Of a DNA stretch of 53,431 nt, positions 16,622-24,782 are shown in pieces; the first letter of the stretch is position 1, and each line of letters begins with the position of its first letter. The stretch comes from Pseudomonas sichuanensis (lineage in GTDB: Bacteria > Pseudomonadota > Gammaproteobacteria > Pseudomonadales > Pseudomonadaceae). The translations under genes were made by a program, and so were the position numbers. The notes under the pieces are model-generated. The model was not told the origin of the DNA. It made no database searches and saw nothing but the letters and a program-made list of their open reading frames with translations. The stretch lies in contig NZ_QKVM01000046.1 in assembly GCF_003231305.1 (NCBI RefSeq), forward strand, positions 1 through 53,431. The letters are read 5' to 3'.

Positions 16622-16868
16622 GTGCCCATGGTCGGGCACATTGAAAAGAGTGTCAGAGTGCGGCTCCCCTAACCCAGCTGAGGGGCTGGCGGGGACGGAA
16701 CATCATAAGAAGTGAATGCGGAATCGTACATGAAAAGCGGATGACGGCCGTAGCATTCCATCCCACCGCCCATTGAAGCGCCTCTAACGCACCTCTAACG
16801 GGCCTATCCATCAAAACCCGCCCTCACGTATAGCCCGCATGGCAGATCAACGTCATACGGGCTTATTT
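16622..16868. promoter_or_regulatory. G-I intergenic region: possible late promoter, hairpins, no gene
   Basis: These 247 bp hold no ORF of gene character on either strand. Present are a hairpin with TGTGCCC/GGGCACA arms at 16621-16640, CCCCT/AGGGG arms near 16665-16685, a direct repeat CCTCTAACG at 16781-16789 and 16792-16800 (11-bp phase), and a 10-bp stem with one G-U pair at 16832-16863. Mu has the activator-dependent promoter PI at this place, so an internal late promoter is likely. In Pseudomonas transposable phages this site may carry anti-CRISPR genes; here it is empty. Confidence 0.45.
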
Positions 16869-17321
16869 TCAGCCGCCTAGCGGGGCCGCCAGATGCTCCT
16901 GCAGGATCTCCAGGGCGACGCGCTCGTCTTCGTCGGATATGCCCAGGTATGGACGGGCCGGAATATCGCCCCACAGGTGCGGATAGGCTGACTTCAAACC
17001 GCCGTTCTGCTGCATGCCGGCATAGACCAGGCTGCTGCCCCAGCTCACCGACTTGTTGCCGACGACAGGGTGGATCTCGTTGGACAGGCGACGGCTTTCA
17101 CCGATAAGGGGCTGGTCATGGCCTTTGCGCTCGACCGTGGTATCGGCGTTGTCCTTCCACCGCGTGCCGTCCGGGGCCGTCCTGGTCGCAAAGCGGCGCT
17201 TAGTAGACTCGACGAAATACTCCCCCATGTCCTGCAGGGCCGGACGCAGGTTGCCACTTTGATTGAGCAGCCTGTTCATGGCATCCAGAACGCGCTTGTT
17301 GTCGATCTTGGTTTCGATCAT
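16869..17321 (-). CDS. Virion morphogenesis protein G-like
   Basis: A 150-residue protein of the phage virion morphogenesis family (Mu G). It has MIETKIDNKRVLDAMNRLLNQ, then the MGEYFVESTKRRFATRTAPDGTRWKDN motif that marks the family, and the C-terminal PARPYLGISDEDE. It probably acts in tail completion or head-tail joining. It overlaps the F-like gene by 4 bp (ATGA). It is the last gene before the 247-bp G-I intergenic region. Confidence 0.9.
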   Translation of the reverse strand: MIETKIDNKRVLDAMNRLLNQSGNLRPALQDMGEYFVESTKRRFATRTAPDGTRWKDNADTTVERKGHDQPLIGESRRLSNEIHPVVGNKSVSWGSSLVYAGMQQNGGLKSAYPHLWGDIPARPYLGISDEDERVALEILQEHLAAPLGG

Positions 17322-18553
17322 CGCTTGCCCTCTCGAATGTGCAGCGACTGCAGAACGAGGCTACGCGCAGCTCGCTTGGCCTCAAATGTCGCGATGAAGG
17401 TGACGCCGCCTAACTCCAGCTCGCGCTGCAGCAGTGGATTACCGGCCGGGGAGCGCCCGGCGTCTTTCAACGGCCCGCCGGCACTCAGCAGTCTGGGCAG
17501 GAGTGCGAAGTCCTCGACCTGGACCGGACGACTTGTTGCAGTCTGTTTGGCACTCAGCTCCAACAGAGACGCCCTGACAGCAGCGGCATCCAGGGCGAAG
17601 TCGAACCCGGCAGCCTTGAAATCGGCCAGTTTGTTCACCTGGTCGACGTCGGCAATGGTCAGGGGGCCAAGGGTGCTCGATGCCGGCAGTCTCGCCGCGC
17701 TCTCACCCTTGAGGACTCGCTGAGCGTAACGCCTGGCGTCATCTGCAACGCTGGGCAGCGCCCGGTAGCTGATGGCCATGCTGTCACGCAGGTGCTCTGG
17801 TACGCCTCCCATGTAAGCCCTCGCGATCTCAGCGGGCCAGGCCTGCGCCTTTTCCGCCATCAGGTTCACGGTCTGCGCTACACGGGCGCCAGGCTGGTAG
17901 TCCCAGCCGTCATCGATCCCCGGCGCCTTGTCCGCATCCCAGCCCTCGGGCAACGCCTTGTCAGGGTCGCCACCCAGTCGACGTGCACCAGCTGCAGAAC
18001 GCGCTCCCACGACATAGCACTGGCAACCCCAGCCATTCGGCGGATAGTAGCGCTTCCACAGCGGGTGGTTGGCAGGCAGGGTTAGTCCGTGGAGCTTCTG
18101 GTGCTCCGGCCGGGGATAGCGTACCGAATCGTTGTGTTTGTAGACCCAGAGGTCGAAACCACCTTCCTGCAACTGCGCCAGTCGACCGGCCGAATAGCTG
18201 GTCATGGCGTTGGTCTGGTAGATCGTCCTGGTGCGCCAGCGCTGGCCGGCCGCCGTCGACTCACCGGTCCAGCCGTGCCAGCCGTTGCGCTCGACGATCG
18301 ACCGAAAGTCCTTGCGGAACTCGCCCAGGCCTCGGCCCTCGGTGATCGCCCGGTCGACAGCCACGGCCAGGTCAGTCAGCAGGTCGGCTTTGGCGGCGCC
18401 CGCAACCATAAAGCCCGTGTCATGGGCATCCCGCTGGATATCATCCCAGCGCTCAGTGGGCACCAGGTTGCCCAGCTTGTTGCGAAAGAACGCCGCCTGC
18501 TCGGCAAATGGCTTGCCCAGGACGGCACGCATGACCGGCTGCCCCTTAGCCAT
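17318..18553 (-). CDS. Head morphogenesis protein F-like (Mu gp30)
   Basis: A 411-residue protein with a phage Mu F-like domain in its first 230 residues. Signature segments are QRWRTRTIYQTNAMTSYSAGR, the HxxLHG region (EHQKLHGLTLPANHPLWKRYYPPNGWGCQC) and the conserved cysteines at its end. It is a minor head protein required for capsid assembly. ATG at 18553 overlaps the portal stop (ATGGCTAA); the longer in-frame extension lies in the portal gene. The C-terminal part (about 240-411) is less conserved and of unknown role. Confidence 0.9.
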   Translation of the reverse strand: MAKGQPVMRAVLGKPFAEQAAFFRNKLGNLVPTERWDDIQRDAHDTGFMVAGAAKADLLTDLAVAVDRAITEGRGLGEFRKDFRSIVERNGWHGWTGESTAAGQRWRTRTIYQTNAMTSYSAGRLAQLQEGGFDLWVYKHNDSVRYPRPEHQKLHGLTLPANHPLWKRYYPPNGWGCQCYVVGARSAAGARRLGGDPDKALPEGWDADKAPGIDDGWDYQPGARVAQTVNLMAEKAQAWPAEIARAYMGGVPEHLRDSMAISYRALPSVADDARRYAQRVLKGESAARLPASSTLGPLTIADVDQVNKLADFKAAGFDFALDAAAVRASLLELSAKQTATSRPVQVEDFALLPRLLSAGGPLKDAGRSPAGNPLLQRELELGGVTFIATFEAKRAARSLVLQSLHIREGKR

Positions 18554-20135
18554 TTGCGCTCTCCGAAGCGTCTTCAAGATCGACACGCCCAGCCAGGTCG
18601 GCCACGGACAGCCCGGTGCCAATCAACGCGGCGAGCTGGCTTTCGTCCAGGTCGGCCTGGGCGGCAAACAGCATCTCGCGGAACTCCTCCAAGGTACTCG
18701 CCGCCTGCAACATGGCTTCGATCTTCTCCAGCCAGGCCGCGACCTGGGGATCGCCCTCACGCGCTATACGGGCCGCGATGGCGTCGGCCGGGGTAACCGG
18801 GCGCTGCGCCTGGTTCAGGATCGCCAGTGGCTGGCCAGGCTGCTGACGCAGCATGGCGGTCATCGGCTGCTGTGGCCGTGGCTGCAGCACCTGGTCATCT
18901 TCCGAGGCCTCGGGAATGCCGGTCTTCTCATGCAGCCACCACACCGGCACCCTGGCCCCCATATCGACGAAGGTCGGCAATGAGCTGGCCAGGGCCTGGA
19001 AGTCTTCGGTCTCGCCCATGTCCAGGCGGAAACGCGGGACACGGTTAGCGTCCTCAATGCCGAAGTTCAGCGCCGCCAGTGGCCAGAGGATCGATTTGCG
19101 GATACTGCTGCAGTATTGACGCACGTCCGATCGGATCAGGCTGCTCTGGCCACGCTCATGGACGTTGCCCAGGGCGTTGGTGTTGGTGCCGTCGCCAGTG
19201 CCACTGGTCAGCGTACCGCCCAGGATCACCCGCGACTTGGAGCGCTCGCACCAGTTCATCATCGCGAGGTACACGTCGCTACGGCCCTGCGCCGCGTCGA
19301 GGAAGTCGATCGACATGCCTTCCGGGATGATGCCGGCCGCATCTTTACCCATGCTCACCACGGCCCGAAGCAGTGTGGCCTTCTCTTTGTCAGTGGCGTT
19401 CTTCGGGTATTTGCCGAGTCGCGCCGGCATGCCGTAGATCTCCAGCAACTGGGCCAGGTCGCCCAGGGCGTAGTTCTGGAACAGGTACGGCCAAGCCAGC
19501 ATGCGGTGCAGGCCTGAGCGAGCAACGTAACCTGGTCGAGCACGGTGCCGGTGCGCGACCCAACCCAGCGGCCACAGTTCGGCCCCAGTCGCGCTCATGT
19601 CCCGCAGGGTCAGCACGTTCTGGTCGTCCGGGTGCAGGCGGAACCAGCGGTGGGGGCGCAGGGTCGGCTGCTCGATGTAACGCATGCTGCCGTCCAGTTG
19701 CCAGGACAGTTCCAGGTTGGCGTAGCCGTGGCCCAGGCCAGAGCCGAGATCGAGCACCAGGTCTTCCACTTCCAGGGCCGAGAACAGCTCGTTGGCCTGG
19801 TCAGCGGCCCGTTTCTCCTTGGCCGACGGGTTTTCGGGCGGGATGATCTGCCATTCCAGCTCGGCCGCCAGTTGCCGGCGCTTGAGCATGTCAGCGCCGA
19901 TCTGCGGGTCTTTCTCTTCCATGTCCTCGAACAGGTCGGACTGGGCCAGCAGGTCGCCCTGTTCGGCGCCTTCCAGGATCTGGTACAGGCGCGAAGGCGT
20001 CAGGCCCTTGCTCGGGTGATTGGCGAACTCGTGCTTGATTTGGCCTACGCGGGCCGGATCGTCGGTCTGTTGCTCGATGAGAGAGGTGGCGGCATCGCTG
20101 CCAAACAGACGTTTAATGAATCCAGGAATTACCAT
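18546..20135 (-). CDS. Portal protein (Mu gp29-like, DUF935)
   Basis: A 529-residue portal protein of the DUF935 family. Typical are LTPSRLYQILEGAEQGDLLAQSDLFEDMEEKDPQI and WRLHP-like RWFRLHPDDQN, with SVDFLD-type SIDFLDAAQGRSDVYLAMMNWCERSKSRVILG further on. Twelve copies form the ring through which DNA is packaged and ejected. It lies immediately after the large terminase, overlapping it by 7 bp, as in Mu. Confidence 0.93.
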   Translation of the reverse strand: MVIPGFIKRLFGSDAATSLIEQQTDDPARVGQIKHEFANHPSKGLTPSRLYQILEGAEQGDLLAQSDLFEDMEEKDPQIGADMLKRRQLAAELEWQIIPPENPSAKEKRAADQANELFSALEVEDLVLDLGSGLGHGYANLELSWQLDGSMRYIEQPTLRPHRWFRLHPDDQNVLTLRDMSATGAELWPLGWVAHRHRARPGYVARSGLHRMLAWPYLFQNYALGDLAQLLEIYGMPARLGKYPKNATDKEKATLLRAVVSMGKDAAGIIPEGMSIDFLDAAQGRSDVYLAMMNWCERSKSRVILGGTLTSGTGDGTNTNALGNVHERGQSSLIRSDVRQYCSSIRKSILWPLAALNFGIEDANRVPRFRLDMGETEDFQALASSLPTFVDMGARVPVWWLHEKTGIPEASEDDQVLQPRPQQPMTAMLRQQPGQPLAILNQAQRPVTPADAIAARIAREGDPQVAAWLEKIEAMLQAASTLEEFREMLFAAQADLDESQLAALIGTGLSVADLAGRVDLEDASESANG

Positions 20136-21826
20136 GCGCCGCCTCCAGAGCCGCTATGTCCATCGTTGTCATCGTCATCGCTGACATCTTGTCCACCGAA
20201 CGCTCCGCCTCGGGGGGCTGACGTGAATTCACTGACCCAGCCACCCACTTGATTGAGGGCGGCAAAGTTCATCAGCGCACCCGCGATCGCACCGTCACCG
20301 TGGCGCACCAGTTCGGCGTCCTTGAGATCTTTTCGCTCGATCTTTGGCACCATCGGGATACCGTCGATGAACTCCACCGCGCGGTGGTCATCCTCCAGGG
20401 AAGCGTCCCGAGGCAGGGTGATAAAGCCGTCTTCAAAAAGGGAGATGTATTTCCCCATCCACAGGCCATACCACGGCCGTGACAGGGTGATTTCGTGCAC
20501 CGGGCCACCGGTCCAGCGGTTTTGATCTTCTGCCCACTCGGCCCGTCCATAGCGGTCTCCGGTGTATTCCATGAGCGTCTGACCAGGACCGCTGGCGTCA
20601 CCGGCAAACGTCCAGTTCTTCAAGGTGTCGAGCAATGCCCACAGGATCTGCTCCTGTTGGCGGGTCGGAGCGTTGGCCAGCTCGATCAGGAACGGCACAT
20701 CTCGACGCAGCTCCTGTGTGATCCGCGCTGGCTTGATGACGGAAAAGTGGCGATGACGGGCGAAGTCCATCCCGACCGCCCAATTGCCGCTAAAGCCCTT
20801 GGTCACGTCATCGAGCACGGGCAGCAGATTGGTAGCGATCCAGGTGGCGCACCAGGACTCTCGCTCATACTCCGGGCGCTTGGGGAAATCGTCGTTGAAC
20901 ACAATGCGCAGAACAGGGCGAATCTCAGGCATGGCCCGTTCAATCCAAACGCCATGGATGGCCGAGCCTTCACCGTCACGCGGGATCACGTCCAGCTCTT
21001 CGCGCATGGCCGCCTTGCGCGGGCCGTAGCCCGCCCGGATGGCTTCGTACCACTCTTTCTTGGCCTGCTCGGTCGGCGTGGTGCCACGCATGAAGCACAC
21101 GCGCTCAAACAGACCGTTGGCCACTGCATCGTCAAAGCTGATCGTGATGACCTTGGCCTTCTTGCCGTAGCGACCGGCTTGAACGTCTTGGACGAACTGA
21201 TTGAAAGGGTTCTTCTTGCCCCGATGGGTCGACCAGACCCGGATGCGGCCACCCCAGATCAGCAAGGCGGTAGCCGATTCCAGGACGTGGCCGACGTTCT
21301 TGTGCAGGGCCGCTTCGTCGATGCTGACCAGACCCTGCAGGCCGTGGATGTTCTCCGGCCTGGACGACAGCGCGGTGACTCGGTAGCCGCTGGCGAAGCG
21401 CACCCGAAATGCCTGGATATTGCGGCTGCTGCCGTCTTCGAGCTGATCGATGAAGATGTGTTGCTCGACCATGGTGGCCTGGCCACGGGCTACGATCAGG
21501 GCAAACTTGGCCACATAGCCGATGTACTCCAGGCCCTTTTCCCGCGTGTCGGCCATGTACCAGACGTTGTCGCCCCCAGCCGCTTTCGCGGAAGCGCCGG
21601 TAATGGTGTCGGTCATGGCCTGGGCAAAGGTGATGCCGGTTCGGCGGCCTTTCTGGCAAACCGCAATGTCCAGGTCCTGCTGCATCGTGATCCACTCGCT
21701 TTGGTGCGCCATCAGCACACCCTTGGCGAGCGGGTTGAAGTCAGCAGGAATGTTACGGACGCTCTCCGGCAACTCCTCCCAGTCGAGGACGCGCTCAGTG
21801 TCGTGCAGTGGTGCGGGGATACCCAT
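20129..21826 (-). CDS. Terminase large subunit (Mu gp28-like)
   Basis: A 565-residue packaging motor and nuclease. The Walker A-like motif is KGRRTGIT (about 59-66), the Walker B and catalytic acidic pair is GLVSIDEAA (D170, E171), and the C-terminal nuclease region has VGMDFARHRHFSVI. Mu-type terminases cut in host DNA beyond the phage ends during headful packaging of integrated copies. It overlaps the small terminase by 1 bp. Confidence 0.93.
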   Translation of the reverse strand: MGIPAPLHDTERVLDWEELPESVRNIPADFNPLAKGVLMAHQSEWITMQQDLDIAVCQKGRRTGITFAQAMTDTITGASAKAAGGDNVWYMADTREKGLEYIGYVAKFALIVARGQATMVEQHIFIDQLEDGSSRNIQAFRVRFASGYRVTALSSRPENIHGLQGLVSIDEAALHKNVGHVLESATALLIWGGRIRVWSTHRGKKNPFNQFVQDVQAGRYGKKAKVITISFDDAVANGLFERVCFMRGTTPTEQAKKEWYEAIRAGYGPRKAAMREELDVIPRDGEGSAIHGVWIERAMPEIRPVLRIVFNDDFPKRPEYERESWCATWIATNLLPVLDDVTKGFSGNWAVGMDFARHRHFSVIKPARITQELRRDVPFLIELANAPTRQQEQILWALLDTLKNWTFAGDASGPGQTLMEYTGDRYGRAEWAEDQNRWTGGPVHEITLSRPWYGLWMGKYISLFEDGFITLPRDASLEDDHRAVEFIDGIPMVPKIERKDLKDAELVRHGDGAIAGALMNFAALNQVGGWVSEFTSAPRGGAFGGQDVSDDDDNDGHSGSGGGAW

Positions 21827-22383
21827 CAGCCCATCCCCTTCAAGACTTGCTCACGCCAGAAACTGGCCTCTTCGGCGGTCAGGCCGCGAGCCTTCGCCGC
21901 CGTATCAATGCGGCTTGCAGCCTCTTCCAGGGCAGCACGGCGGGCTTCAACCTCCGAGGCCCACTTCTTCTGGACCAGGCTAAGCCGACCGATCTGTGAC
22001 AGTGCTTTGGTCACGCTGGCCAGGTGTTTGGCGGCTTTCTCGGGTTCGTGCTCGGCCTTGCGCATCTCGATGGAGATACGCAGCAGTTGGTCCTGGACGA
22101 TCCGCGCCGTGGCGTCGATCAGCGCACCGGACTCGTCCTCCTGCTCGGAAACCATGGCGCGGGCCAGCTCCTGCGTCTTGCGCACGTCGCCCATGGCCTC
22201 CTCAAAGTCCTGCTGCAGGTCCTGGCCGTAGCGATGGACCGACGACCTGGACACCTTAAAGCCGCGTTCCTCCAACCACTTGGCCAGCCCGGCGTAGCCC
22301 TGGAACCCATTGCCGACCAGGCGCGCATTCAGCTCCTCGCGAACCTCGGTCGGCAGGTCGTACACGCTGTTGCGAGGTGGCAT
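21826..22383 (-). CDS. Terminase small subunit (Mu gp27-like, DUF3486)
   Basis: A 185-residue DUF3486 protein. The N-terminal DNA-binding part (SVYDLPTEVREELNARLVGNGFQGYAGLAKWLEERGFKVSRSSVHRYG) is diagnostic, and the remainder is helical and charged, for oligomerisation. It recognises the pac region near the left end and hands DNA to the large subunit. It lies 1 bp downstream of gp26. Confidence 0.92.
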   Translation of the reverse strand: MPPRNSVYDLPTEVREELNARLVGNGFQGYAGLAKWLEERGFKVSRSSVHRYGQDLQQDFEEAMGDVRKTQELARAMVSEQEDESGALIDATARIVQDQLLRISIEMRKAEHEPEKAAKHLASVTKALSQIGRLSLVQKKWASEVEARRAALEEAASRIDTAAKARGLTAEEASFWREQVLKGMG

Positions 22384-22384
22384 G

Positions 22385-22687
22385 TCAGGCCTCCGGCAGC
22401 GGTGCGGAAACGCCCGGCACGCGGGCCAGGCCGGTGGCTACGTCGTGGCCACGCGAAGTCAGCGTGATGATCCGACCTGCACGCGGGGTCTGGACGATCA
22501 CCAGGCTTTGCTCCTCCAACCAGGCCAGGTCGCTGTGCAGGCGATCGCGGCTCACGCGATGGGCATAGGCGTCCACCAGCTCGTCGTTGAGCGAGTATTC
22601 GTTCGTGGTGTATTGGGTCCGGCGCGACAGGATGCGCAGGATAACCAGGCGGCGGCCTTCGGTTTCGTAGTCCTTGAATTTGCTCAT
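22385..22687 (-). CDS. gp26-like winged-helix protein
   Basis: A 100-residue protein between gp25 and the small terminase. The pattern of helices and a turn (LVILRILSRRTQYTTNEYSLNDELVDAYAHRVSRDRLHSDLAWLEEQSLV) followed by ITLTSRGHDVA looks like a compact winged helix. It corresponds in position to Mu gp26, whose role is unknown. A packaging or regulatory DNA-binding role is possible but unproven. It overlaps gp25 by 1 bp. Confidence 0.75.
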   Translation of the reverse strand: MSKFKDYETEGRRLVILRILSRRTQYTTNEYSLNDELVDAYAHRVSRDRLHSDLAWLEEQSLVIVQTPRAGRIITLTSRGHDVATGLARVPGVSAPLPEA

Positions 22688-23022
22688 TACTTGCTCCGTT
22701 CGGTCAGTAGGTAGTCGTGCAGCCGGTTCACCAGATTTGAGGTGGCGCGCTGCGTGGCGTTGATCTCGGCCAAGAGCCGGTTGGTCTCGGCCATCTCGTC
22801 GCGCAGTTCTTCAAGGTCTTTGTGGCCAGGCTGCCGCGCAATGGTCTGTTCCATCTGAGCGATCTTCCCGTCGACGCCGTCAAGGCGGCGGTTGATGTCA
22901 TGGATGGTGCTTTCGCTGGCCCGGTTGCGATTCGACCACCACACGTAAGCCGAGAACGCGACCAGGGCTACCGCCTGCAGCACGTCCCACATCACCTTCA
23001 TTGCGTCCCAGTTGATTTCCAT
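22687..23022 (-). CDS. gp25-like membrane/coiled-coil protein (DUF2730)
   Basis: A 111-residue protein of the DUF2730/Mu gp25 family. One N-terminal transmembrane helix (VLQAVALVAFSAYVWW, about 14-29) is followed by a long coiled coil (HDINRRLDGVDGKIAQMEQTIA, LEELRDEMAETNRLLAEINATQ). It sits between the lysis cassette and the packaging genes. The role is unknown; the topology would suit a lysis accessory factor. It overlaps the Rz1-like gene by 25 bp. Confidence 0.8.
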   Translation of the reverse strand: MEINWDAMKVMWDVLQAVALVAFSAYVWWSNRNRASESTIHDINRRLDGVDGKIAQMEQTIARQPGHKDLEELRDEMAETNRLLAEINATQRATSNLVNRLHDYLLTERSK

Positions 23023-23306
23023 GTCTTTTCCTTGTTGAGCCGCTGGCAGTCGCGGCTGTCTATTGCGATTTGTTCGACCCGAGCCCAGCCCGCCGCGCCC
23101 CAGGCGTGGAGTTCAACTAGGTACTCGGCGACGGCCGACTGGCCGTAGTTGCCGGTGGGCTTGGTAGGTGATGAATCAATGCCCGTCAGGCCTGCAGGCG
23201 CCGCGCAGTCAGCGGGTGTCTCGACAGGCGTCGGGGCTGGCCGGCTCTCAGGGTGGTGAGCGCAGCCAGCCAACAGCACCAGGACAAGGGGGAGCAGGCG
23301 CGTCAT
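22998..23306 (-). CDS. Outer-membrane spanin (Rz1-like lipoprotein)
   Basis: A 102-residue protein with a lipoprotein signal peptide: basic MTR, hydrophobic LLPLVLVLLAGC with the lipobox LAGC, and a Pro-rich stretch just after the acylated cysteine (HPESRPAPTPVETP). That layout is typical of o-spanins, which join with the inner-membrane spanin to fuse the membranes at lysis. It starts 4 bp inside the end of the Rz-like gene, so the two spanin genes are in tandem, not nested as in λ. Confidence 0.82.
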   Translation of the reverse strand: MTRLLPLVLVLLAGCAHHPESRPAPTPVETPADCAAPAGLTGIDSSPTKPTGNYGQSAVAEYLVELHAWGAAGWARVEQIAIDSRDCQRLNKEKTWKSTGTQ

Positions 23307-23662
23307 GGCAGCAGCTCCAGGGCGTTGCGCAACACGGGGGCCACAGGGCCGTCGTCTGCGAGAGTCGACGCCCGCACGGCCTGGCGGGCTGGCTCATGCT
23401 GCTGGCCCAAGTCGCCCAGGCGCGCCTGCAGGTCGGTTACCGACTGCTCGGCCTGGGCTCGGCGGATGGTTGCAAGCTGCAGGTCCAGGGCGCGCTGCTC
23501 GGCGGTGTTGATCCAGCCGTCGCGCTCACCCTTGTAGAGGGCGGCCAGGCGCTCTTGGTCTTTTGCATCCTTTTTGGCATTGGTCGCACCCTGGGAAAGG
23601 AACACCACTACGACCAGCAGCGCAAAAATACAGACGGTCTGGATTTTCTCGATCACGGACAT
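23303..23662 (-). CDS. Inner-membrane spanin (Rz-like)
   Basis: A 119-residue protein with one N-terminal transmembrane helix (TVCIFALLVVVVFLSQ) and a periplasmic coiled coil rich in Ala, Gln and Arg. This is i-spanin topology. ATG at 23662 is chosen because the upstream in-frame extension lies inside the transglycosylase gene and has no membrane or signal character. It overlaps the transglycosylase end by 10 bp and the Rz1-like start by 4 bp. The pair completes the lysis cassette. Confidence 0.82.
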   Translation of the reverse strand: MSVIEKIQTVCIFALLVVVVFLSQGATNAKKDAKDQERLAALYKGERDGWINTAEQRALDLQLATIRRAQAEQSVTDLQARLGDLGQQHEPARQAVRASTLADDGPVAPVLRNALELLP

Positions 23663-24261
23663 GGCGAACCTCCCGGCCAGCCTGCCTCGATATACAGCGG
23701 GGTATGCGTGTACATGATCCGGCTGACGTACTGGCGGTTCTCGCGCCGCGCCCAGTCTGCTCGGTTGGTGTAGCGCTCGACGCTGCCCCACCAAGTGCGG
23801 GGATCAGCGCCGGCTGCTTTGGCCAGGCGCTGGTCACGTTGCACCCAGCCCAGTCCGCCGTTGTAGGCCGACAGGGCCATGGACCAACGGTTGCAGCCGT
23901 CGGCCGTATTGGCCAGGCGCTGCCAGTTCCAGCGGTTGTAGCGGGCCATGGCGCGCATAGCCCAGCCTGGGGAATAAGGCGCGGCCTGGCCCAGATCAGG
24001 GTAAGCCTGAGCCATCCAGCTCGCGGTGTCTGGCATAAACTGAGCCAGGCCCTGTGCCCCGGCCGGGCTGCTGACGCCGGCACGCCAGCCGCTTTCCTGG
24101 TGGATCTGCGCAGCGTGCAGCGCGACAGGGCCACCGAGGCCCCATTCCTGGCCAACAATGCGGGTCAATTCGCGCTTGTAACGCGCCGCCTCCTGGGGCA
24201 CATCGCCCCAGGTCAGCGGGCACGCCAGCAGGCTGACCAACAGAATCAGAGCGGCGCGCAC
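23653..24261 (-). CDS. Endolysin: SLT-type lytic transglycosylase (Mu gp22-like)
   Basis: A 202-residue murein-degrading enzyme. A cleavable or SAR-type N-terminal helix (MRAALILLVSLLACPLTW) is followed by the transglycosylase SLT fold: catalytic Glu56 in IHQESGWR, then the SSPAGAQGLAQFMPDTA motif, and the ALSAYNGGLGW and YVSRIM motifs. It cleaves the β-1,4 bond between MurNAc and GlcNAc. The presence of a signal helix suggests export by the Sec system with activation at holin triggering. It lies 2 bp after the holin gene. Confidence 0.92.
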   Translation of the reverse strand: MRAALILLVSLLACPLTWGDVPQEAARYKRELTRIVGQEWGLGGPVALHAAQIHQESGWRAGVSSPAGAQGLAQFMPDTASWMAQAYPDLGQAAPYSPGWAMRAMARYNRWNWQRLANTADGCNRWSMALSAYNGGLGWVQRDQRLAKAAGADPRTWWGSVERYTNRADWARRENRQYVSRIMYTHTPLYIEAGWPGGSPCP

Positions 24262-24263
24262 GA

Positions 24264-24608
24264 TCAGATCCCCAGGCCGATGGCCATGATGGCAGCGGCC
24301 ATGATGATGGCGCGGCGAATGGCTGCAGCGAATGCCAGGCGTGCCAGGTACTTGGCTCTGGGCATGTCGCCCTTGTCGCGTGCGATTTCGCCGGCCGTGT
24401 ACAGGTCGCGTGGGCGGGCGTAGCTATAAACGCCACGATCGATCCAGTAGCCCAGGTACGCAGCAAACGACAACTTGCTGAGAGCCCAGGCCAGCAGGCC
24501 GACTTGTTGGGGGGCGACAATATAAACGACGACGGTAGAAAGACAGGCTGCGAGCAACCAGGGCCAGCAGCGAAGTTTGTCCAGGAAGGTGTGGCGTTTG
24601 ATGGTCAT
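24264..24608 (-). CDS. Putative holin
   Basis: A 114-residue membrane protein beginning TIKRHTFLDKLRCWPWLLAAC. It has two clear hydrophobic segments near the N-terminus (WPWLLAACLSTVVVYIVA and WALSKLSFAAYLGYWI) and a third at the C-terminus (RAIIMAAAIMAIGLGI). It corresponds to the holin that opens the Pseudomonas Mu-like lysis cassette. ATG at 24608 is preferred over 24659 because GGAG lies about 8 nt upstream. It is the first late gene, immediately downstream of the mor terminator and the likely late promoter. Confidence 0.7.
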   Translation of the reverse strand: MTIKRHTFLDKLRCWPWLLAACLSTVVVYIVAPQQVGLLAWALSKLSFAAYLGYWIDRGVYSYARPRDLYTAGEIARDKGDMPRAKYLARLAFAAAIRRAIIMAAAIMAIGLGI

Positions 24609-24701
24609 GTACAGGCTCCAGGTGAATGCGAGAGGCAATCGAGAAAGGAGCACTGACAATAAGTATTAAGGGCTAAAGCGGGAGAATGCGGTCCCCCTTA
24701 C
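24609..24701 (-). promoter_or_regulatory. Likely Mor-dependent promoter of the late operon
   Basis: This gap lies between the mor terminator and the first lysis gene. On the minus strand it has CCGCATTC, then CTTAATACTTATTG, from which TAATAC or TATTGT could act as a -10, and no good -35. That is the expected form of a promoter needing a Mor/C-type activator. The exact site cannot be fixed by eye. Confidence 0.4.
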
Positions 24702-24725
24702 AAAAAAGCCCGCCATAAGGCGGGC
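24702..24725 (-). terminator. Intrinsic terminator after mor
   Basis: On the minus strand GCCCGCC-TTAT-GGCGGGC is followed at once by TTTTTT: a perfect 7-bp GC stem with a U-tract. It ends the early/middle transcript 58 bp after the mor stop and separates it from the late operon. Confidence 0.88.
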
Positions 24726-24782
24726 CGTAGAGAACCTGATAATTGAACGCGGTAGATACACGTTCTGTAAAGTCCAGCCTGT

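Noticed and set aside
16622..16868. Anti-CRISPR gene in the G-I interval
   Set aside because: No reading frame of sufficient length with a start and ribosome binding site on either strand.
16640..24701. Shared CCGCATTC motif as a common late-promoter box (near 16710 and 24685)
   Set aside because: The octamer occurs before both putative late promoters, but its distance to any -10-like sequence differs, so chance cannot be excluded.
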